A stretch of DNA of 16,244 bases. Origin: Candidatus Aminicenantota bacterium (GTDB lineage Bacteria; Acidobacteriota; Aminicenantia; UBA2199). The translations under genes were made by a program, and so were the position numbers. The notes beneath the pieces are model-generated. The model was given only the letters and a program-made list of their open reading frames with translations. It was not told where the DNA came from and made no database searches. This document shows positions 11,691 to 16,244 of the stretch, piece by piece (the stretch's first letter is position 1; each line of letters starts with the position of its first letter). Location: contig JAPKZM010000158.1 in the NCBI GenBank assembly GCA_026393775.1, positions 1 to 16,244 of the forward strand, given 5' to 3'.

Positions 11691-12572
11691 ATGGCGTTCA
11701 AGGGACTCTTTAAAACAGCCTGGCATGCAAAAATCGCCTCGGTTTTCGCGTCCGCCAAGGATTACGAAGAAATCCTGAACGATCTCGAGGAGCGCTTGAT
11801 CCTTGCCGATATTTCGCTGCCGGTCGTTACCCGCATCATGGCCGGCTTGAGGAAAAAAACAAGCCGCAGTTCGCCTAAGGAAGATTGCCTGGAGTTCCTC
11901 AAACGGGAATTGCTGGCTGTGTTCCCCGCTGCCCAGCGCCCCATCCTGGCCGCCGCTGGCAAGAATGTCATCCTGTTGGTCGGAATCAACGGTTGCGGCA
12001 AGACCACCAGCGCCGCCAAATTAGCCCGCCATTTTCAGCTGCGAGGGCAAAAAGTCCTCATGGCCGCCGCCGACACTTTCCGCGCCGCCGGAGCCACGCA
12101 GTTGGCTTTGTGGGGGCAGAAATTGTCCATCCAGGTCGTCAGCGCAGAACGCGGGGCCGATCCCGGCTCGGTGGTGTTCAACAGCATGCAGTCCTGGCAG
12201 AACCGGGATTTCGACCTGCTGATCATCGATACCGCCGGCCGCATGCAAAGCAAGGAAAACCTGATGCGGGAGCTCCAAAAAATAATCAAGATCATCAAGA
12301 AGTTTTCTCCGCTGCAACCCGCCGAAACCTGGCTGGTTTTGGACGCCTCCACCGGTCAGAATGCTTTGTCACAAGCCGAAAAATTCAGCGAATTTTCCCA
12401 GATCAACGGCTTGCTCCTGGCCAAGTTGGACGGCACGGCCAAAGGCGGCACCGTCATTAGCATTGCCGACCGCTTACGGTTGCCGGTGCGTTACGCCGGA
12501 GTCGGTGAGAGCGCGGAAGATCTTTGGGAATTTTCGGAAAAAGATTTCGTGGAATTGCTGCTCAGACCATGA
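11691..12572 (+). CDS. ftsY: Signal recognition particle receptor FtsY
   Basis: SRP receptor GTPase that delivers ribosome-nascent chain complexes to the membrane; 293 aa, the short form without an acidic N-terminal A domain. The N domain (1-~90) has MAFKGLFKTAWHAKIASVF. The G domain shows VGINGCGKTTSAAKLA (G1), ADTFRAAGATQL (insertion box), IIDTAGRMQSKENLMREL (G3), AKLDGTAKGG (G4, with Ala for the usual Thr of TKLD) and GVGESAEDLWEF. The start ATG 11691 is chosen because the N-domain helix begins there and the promoter ends 7 nt before it; longer upstream frames run through the VanZ-like gene. The stop overlaps ribD by 4 bp (ATGA), placing ftsY at the head of the riboflavin gene string. Confidence 0.96.
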   Translation: MAFKGLFKTAWHAKIASVFASAKDYEEILNDLEERLILADISLPVVTRIMAGLRKKTSRSSPKEDCLEFLKRELLAVFPAAQRPILAAAGKNVILLVGINGCGKTTSAAKLARHFQLRGQKVLMAAADTFRAAGATQLALWGQKLSIQVVSAERGADPGSVVFNSMQSWQNRDFDLLIIDTAGRMQSKENLMRELQKIIKIIKKFSPLQPAETWLVLDASTGQNALSQAEKFSEFSQINGLLLAKLDGTAKGGTVISIADRLRLPVRYAGVGESAEDLWEFSEKDFVELLLRP

Positions 12573-13687
12573 AACAGAGAGCCGTTCCTTCGATGCGCCA
12601 ACAAAGGGAAGACGAGAAGTTCATGAAGATCGCCCTGAAATTGAGTTTACTGGGCCTGGGCAATACCGAACCGAATCCAATGGTTGGCGCCGTTGTGGCC
12701 AAGAACGGCAAGGTATTGTCCACCGGATATCACCGGGCATACGGCATGGCGCACGCCGAAGCCATGGCTCTGGAAAATGTGCATGTCCCCGGGGCCACCT
12801 TGTACCTGACCCTGGAGCCCTGCTGCCATTTCGGCAAGACGCCCCCCTGCGTCGACCTGATCATCGCCAGGAAGGTCAAGCGCGTGGTCATGGCCATGCG
12901 GGACCCCAACCCGCTGGTCGATGGCCGCGGCATCCGGAAATTGCGCTCCCATGGCATCCGGACCCGCGTGGGCCTTTTCCAGGACTGGGCGGAACGGATC
13001 AACCGCCACTACCTCAAGGCCATCCGCCAGCGGTCGCCCTACGTGACCCTGCACGCCGGCATCTCCCTGGACGGCAAGCTCACCGATGACGCCGGGCGCT
13101 CGCGCTGGGTCACCTCGGAGGAAGGGCGCCGTTATTCCCACAGCCTGCGCGGCGAGTTCTCCGCCATCCTCGCCGGGCACGGCACCATCCTGGCCGACGA
13201 TCCGCAGCTGAACCTGCGCGAGCCGGGCTGGGAGGGGAAGACCCTGTACCGGGTGGTCCTGGATTCGGCCAACTCGCTTCCCCGGCGCCTGAACGTATTC
13301 AAGGACCAGGAACGCTTTCCTTTGATCATTTTCAGTTCCCGTGATGCCGAGGACCGGAAGAAAAAAGTCCCACGCCATTTCTTCGTGCGCCATGACGCCA
13401 ACGGCCTGGTCCTGGCCGACGTCCTGGGCCAATTGTTCGAGCTGGGCATCGCCTCGCTGCTGGTGGAAGGGGGCGGGCGGGTCCTGGATTCCTTCGTCCG
13501 CGAGCGGCTGTTTGACGAGGTAGCCTTGTTCATTTCCAACAAGATCGTCGGCGGCCGGAACTCGGTCCAGATTTTCGCCTCCGGGGTCGCCCGTCTCGAG
13601 GATGCTCTGGAATTGGTTGATTGCCGCTGGAGCGAATACACCGGCGGCACCATGCTGAGAGGCATCAGAAAATGTTTACCGGACTGA
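12569..13687 (+). CDS. ribD: Riboflavin biosynthesis RibD (pyrimidine deaminase/reductase)
   Basis: Bifunctional enzyme: an N-terminal zinc deaminase acting on 2,5-diamino-6-ribosylamino-pyrimidinone 5'-phosphate, then a C-terminal NADPH reductase. The deaminase shows NTEPNPMVGAVV, the zinc motif HAEAMAL and TLEPCCHFGKTPPC (two Cys ligands), then MRDPNPLVDGRG. The reductase domain starts at SPYVTLHAGISLDGKLTDDAGRSRWVTSEEGR and includes LLVEGGGRVLDSF. At 372 aa the length is standard. The start ATG 12569 overlaps the ftsY stop; ATG 12593 is a possible alternative 8 codons later. It overlaps ribE by 16 bp at its end. Translational coupling with ftsY on one side and ribE on the other indicates one transcript. 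Confidence 0.95.
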   Translation: MKQRAVPSMRQQREDEKFMKIALKLSLLGLGNTEPNPMVGAVVAKNGKVLSTGYHRAYGMAHAEAMALENVHVPGATLYLTLEPCCHFGKTPPCVDLIIARKVKRVVMAMRDPNPLVDGRGIRKLRSHGIRTRVGLFQDWAERINRHYLKAIRQRSPYVTLHAGISLDGKLTDDAGRSRWVTSEEGRRYSHSLRGEFSAILAGHGTILADDPQLNLREPGWEGKTLYRVVLDSANSLPRRLNVFKDQERFPLIIFSSRDAEDRKKKVPRHFFVRHDANGLVLADVLGQLFELGIASLLVEGGGRVLDSFVRERLFDEVALFISNKIVGGRNSVQIFASGVARLEDALELVDCRWSEYTGGTMLRGIRKCLPD

Positions 13688-14268
13688 TCGCCGCTACCGC
13701 CGCCCTGGTCAAGCTGGAAAAGAAGAACCGGCCGGTCCTGACCATCCGCGCCGTCCTGGACAAGCCGCTCGCCGTGGGCGACTCGCTGGCCGTCAACGGC
13801 GTCTGCCTGACCCTGATCGAAAAAACCGGCGACCTGCTCAGCTTCAACCTGGCTGCGCCCACCCTGCGCCTCTCCAACCTGGGCGACCTGCCTATCGGCG
13901 CGCTCCTCAACATCGAGTTCCCGGTAGCCGCTAATGGCCTCCTGGGCGGCCACCTGGTCAGCGGCCACATCGACGGCACGGTGCGCCTGCGCTCGGTCAA
14001 CAAAAGCGATGGCAACTCGCGCTTCACCTTCACCTTCAGCGAGCGCGACTGGCGGAAGTTCATCGTCGCCCGCGGCTCGGTGGCGCTGAACGGCGTCAGC
14101 CTGACCGTGGCCGAGGTGCGCGACACATGGCTGGCCGTCGAGATCATCCCGCAAACTCTGGCCACGACCAACCTGAAGCTTCTCCGTGTCGGCGAGCGCG
14201 TCAACATCGAGCTTGATTTAATCGGCAAATATCTATATAATTTTTACCAAGCAGAAAAAGGCAGGTAA
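13672..14268 (+). CDS. ribE: Riboflavin synthase alpha subunit
   Basis: Dismutates two 6,7-dimethyl-8-ribityllumazine molecules to riboflavin; 198 aa, standard for the family, made of two homologous lumazine-binding domains. It opens MFTGLIAA. The first repeat has VGDSLAVNGVCLTLIE, then GGHLVSGHIDGT starts the second, with ARGSVALNGVSLTVAE repeating the motif, and IIPQTLATTNL and INIELDLIGKYL-type ending (here VNIELDLIGKYLYNF). The start ATG 13672 has GAGAGG at 13657-13662, 9 nt upstream, within ribD; this removes a longer in-frame extension. The ribBA gene follows 6 nt later. Symbol ribE follows the Bacillus/E. coli-type use (ribC in some naming). Confidence 0.96.
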   Translation: MFTGLIAATAALVKLEKKNRPVLTIRAVLDKPLAVGDSLAVNGVCLTLIEKTGDLLSFNLAAPTLRLSNLGDLPIGALLNIEFPVAANGLLGGHLVSGHIDGTVRLRSVNKSDGNSRFTFTFSERDWRKFIVARGSVALNGVSLTVAEVRDTWLAVEIIPQTLATTNLKLLRVGERVNIELDLIGKYLYNFYQAEKGR

Positions 14269-14274
14269 CCCTAG

Positions 14275-15480
14275 ATGACCATTACCGTTCCCGAAGCCGT
14301 CGCCGCCCTGAAAGAGGGGAAAATGCTCATCATCGTCGATGACGAGCAGCGCGAGAACGAGGGCGACCTGATGATCGCGGCCGAAAAGGTCACGGCGGAA
14401 AGCGTCAATTTCATGGCCAAGGAAGCCCGCGGGCTGATCTGCGTCTCCCTGACCGAAAAGCGCAGCCAAGAACTTGACCTGCCCCTGATGGTCCAGGATA
14501 ATACCTCGCATTTCCAGACCCCGTTCACCGTTTCCGTGGACGCCAAGCGCAACACCACTACCGGGATTTCTGCCTTTGACCGCGCCGTCACCATTCAATG
14601 CCTGATCGCCGAAACGACCAGGCCCCAGGACCTCTCGCGCCCCGGCCATATCTTCCCTTTGCGGGCCAAGGACGGCGGCGTGCTGGTGCGGACCGGGCAG
14701 ACCGAAGCATCGGTCGACCTGGCCAAAATCGCCGGCCTTTACCCGGCCGGCGTCATCTGCGAGATCATGAAGGAAGACGGCACCATGGCCCGGATGCCCG
14801 ATCTGATCGAATTCTCAAAAAAATTCTCCATCCCAATCATCACCGTTGAAGAGATCATCAAGTACCGAGTAAGCACCGGTTCCCTGGTCGAAATGGTGGC
14901 CGAAGCCAAGCTGCCCACACGCTGGGGAGATTTCACGATCCTGGCCTTCGTCGATCATATCCAGCAGGAGACGCACATCGCCTTGACCCAGGGCGACTTG
15001 AGCGGAGATGAAGCCGTGCTGGTCAGGGTCCATTCCCAATGCCTGACCGGGGACACCTTCGCCTCGCTGCGCTGCGATTGCGGCAAGCAGCTGCAAAACG
15101 CCATGGAAATGATCAGCCGCGAAAAGAAAGGAGTCCTGCTTTACCTGGTCAACCAGGAGGGGCGCGGCATCGGCCTGCTCAACAAGATCAAGGCCTACAG
15201 GCTGCAAGAGGAAGGGCTGGACACCATCCAGGCCAACGTCAAGCTCGGCTTCAAGGCCGACCAGCGCGATTACGGGATCGGCGCCCAGATCCTGCGTCAT
15301 ATGGGGCTGAAAAAACTCAAATTGATCACCAACAACCCGGCCAAGTACATCGCCCTGGCCGGTTATGGCCTGGAAATCACGGAGCGCATCCCGCTGGAAA
15401 TCGCGCCCAACAAGGAAAACCTCGCCTACATGAAAACCAAGAAAGAGAAAATGGGGCACCTGCTCGACAAGCTGCAGTGA
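14275..15480 (+). CDS. ribBA: Bifunctional DHBP synthase / GTP cyclohydrolase II
   Basis: Starts both branches of riboflavin synthesis; 401 aa. The N-terminal half (RibB) makes 3,4-dihydroxy-2-butanone 4-phosphate from ribulose 5-phosphate: VDDEQRENEGDLMIAAE is the acidic Mg2+ motif, with HIFPLRAKDGGVLVRTGQTEASVDL, and EIMKEDGTMAR as further family marks. The C-terminal half (RibA) opens GTP: VRVHSQCLTGDTFASLRCDCG holds the three zinc Cys, and NQEGRGIGLLNKIKAY, KLGFKADQRDYGIGAQIL and TNNPAKYIAL follow. Both halves look complete. It sits 6 nt after ribE and 4 nt before the HEAT-repeat gene. Lumazine synthase (ribH), often next in such clusters, is not in this window. Confidence 0.97.
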   Translation: MTITVPEAVAALKEGKMLIIVDDEQRENEGDLMIAAEKVTAESVNFMAKEARGLICVSLTEKRSQELDLPLMVQDNTSHFQTPFTVSVDAKRNTTTGISAFDRAVTIQCLIAETTRPQDLSRPGHIFPLRAKDGGVLVRTGQTEASVDLAKIAGLYPAGVICEIMKEDGTMARMPDLIEFSKKFSIPIITVEEIIKYRVSTGSLVEMVAEAKLPTRWGDFTILAFVDHIQQETHIALTQGDLSGDEAVLVRVHSQCLTGDTFASLRCDCGKQLQNAMEMISREKKGVLLYLVNQEGRGIGLLNKIKAYRLQEEGLDTIQANVKLGFKADQRDYGIGAQILRHMGLKKLKLITNNPAKYIALAGYGLEITERIPLEIAPNKENLAYMKTKKEKMGHLLDKLQ

Positions 15481-15484
15481 AGCC

Positions 15485-16219
15485 ATGCTCACCGATTTTT
15501 TAAAATTGTCGCCGGCAAGCCAGGTGAAATTCCTGAAAACCGAGCAGTTCGCGCAGATGGAAAAAAGCCGATGCATCGAATTTTTAAAGGAAGTCGCCCT
15601 GACCAAAGACATCTCTTCCAAATGCCTGGCCTGCACGTTGAAAATCCTGCGGGAATTGAAATTCCAAGACCGGGCATTTTACGGCAGTTTTTTGCAGCAC
15701 CCGGACAGCTCGGTATACATGGCCTGCAAAAAGGCCCTGAGCGAGCGCGGCTTCGACACCGCTTTCGGTTTTTTCCCAAAACGGGAATTGCTTAAAAAGC
15801 AGAACATGGAGAAAAAGCTGGCGGCGGTGAAAAACATCATCAGCGAGACCGACCAGTCCGGCGAAGACCTGCTGATTTCCATACTGGGAGAAGACAACCT
15901 GAAAACAAGGGAACTGATCGTCAAGGAACTCTCCAAACGCGCCCAGATCGATGAAGGGAAACTGCTCAAGCAGCTGCCGCATTCCCTCTGGTACGTGCGG
16001 GCGGCAATCGTCGAAATACTGGGGAATCGCCAGAGCCCGCTGCTGCTGGAAATAAGCGAAAAATTGCTGACCGACGCTAATGTCGAAGTCAGAATGAAGC
16101 TCCTGGAGGGCTTGGCCAAATTGGATCGCGAGCAGGTCAAGGAGTATATCCTCAGGATGACCAAGGACCCCCACATGCGGATCTCCCGGGAAGCCAAGCG
16201 TATTTTTGCGAAAATCTGA
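15485..16219 (+). CDS. HEAT-repeat protein, function unknown
   Basis: A 244-aa, wholly alpha-helical protein with no signal peptide. The C-terminal part (about 150-244) shows HEAT-like units, such as LLKQLPHSLWYVRAAIVEILG and LLTDANVEVRMKLLEGLAKLD, with the typical VR pair between helices; the earlier part looks like degenerate repeats (PDSSVYMACKKALSE). HEAT proteins usually bind other proteins. The start ATG 15485 is 4 nt after the ribBA stop, without a clear Shine-Dalgarno site, so it likely depends on coupling to ribBA. A link to riboflavin synthesis is not implied by the sequence. The last 25 bp of the window after it hold nothing recognisable. Confidence 0.75.
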   Translation: MLTDFLKLSPASQVKFLKTEQFAQMEKSRCIEFLKEVALTKDISSKCLACTLKILRELKFQDRAFYGSFLQHPDSSVYMACKKALSERGFDTAFGFFPKRELLKKQNMEKKLAAVKNIISETDQSGEDLLISILGEDNLKTRELIVKELSKRAQIDEGKLLKQLPHSLWYVRAAIVEILGNRQSPLLLEISEKLLTDANVEVRMKLLEGLAKLDREQVKEYILRMTKDPHMRISREAKRIFAKI

Positions 16220-16244
16220 CCCAGCAGAGCTGGATAAGAGCCTT

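Noticed and set aside
11618..12568. FMN riboswitch for the riboflavin genes
   Set aside because: The region before ribD is the ftsY coding sequence; no RFN-type leader is possible there, and the 73-bp gap before ftsY is too short.
12361..13089. Plus-strand open frame overlapping ftsY and ribD
   Set aside because: It overlaps two well-supported genes in another frame, and its Pro/Arg-rich translation has no recognisable domain.
13132..14154. Long open frame on the minus strand opposite ribD and ribE (also 12647-13432 and 14815-15636)
   Set aside because: These lie entirely antisense to strongly supported rib genes, have low-complexity Gly/Arg/Gln-rich translations typical of GC-rich shadow frames, and show no known motifs.

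Overview
The window reads as a stretch of chromosome from an uncultured bacterium with a Gram-negative type envelope. Support for this comes from an RseP-like site-2 protease, an O-antigen-type ABC exporter and a secreted lipoprotein-style scaffold. Several genes use ATG/TTG starts with Shine-Dalgarno sites, and the clearest promoters are sigma70-like with 17-bp spacers. The gene content (RecA, FtsY, HU, CoaD, RibD/E/BA, YggS, DivIVA) is housekeeping. No marker here fixes the phylum. An Acidobacteriota/Aminicenantes-like lineage is a guess from overall style only.

Layout. (1) 1-1071: the 3' part of rseP. (2) 1143-4075: a surface-polysaccharide block made of a methyltransferase with an inserted beta-sandwich domain, then a Wzm-like ABC-2 permease with its own promoter, then a short Wzt-like ATPase. 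(3) 5484-4156, minus strand: dCMP deaminase, a P-loop kinase that appears to lack its middle, and coaD, all overlapping. (4) 5593-5868: HU, transcribed divergently from the deaminase operon. (5) 5983-9058: a secreted TPR/SUMF1-like protein split by a frame break, a zinc-ribbon membrane protein, yggS and a DivIVA-like protein. (6) 9059-10112: an accessory patch holding a ~260-bp imperfect inverted repeat, a VapBC toxin-antitoxin pair with a palindromic operator, and a perfect 28-bp palindrome. (7) 10113-11617: recA and a VanZ-like gene overlapping its stop codon. (8) 11691-16219: ftsY, ribD, ribE, ribBA and a HEAT-repeat gene, tightly packed or overlapping.

How the genes relate. RibBA, RibD and RibE cover riboflavin synthesis except lumazine synthase (ribH), which is not in the window. 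The methyltransferase plus Wzm/Wzt probably modifies and exports a surface glycan. The deaminase feeds dUMP/thymidylate supply and CoaD makes dephospho-CoA.

Most unusual points: two genes (kinase and SUMF1-like) seem to have lost internal segments; the promoters of ftsY and the dCMP deaminase place the predicted transcription start on the initiation ATG, suggesting leaderless mRNAs; and a sugar-binding-like domain sits inside the methyltransferase while the adjacent Wzt lacks its usual C-terminal domain. I did not find a clear novel defence or biosynthetic system.
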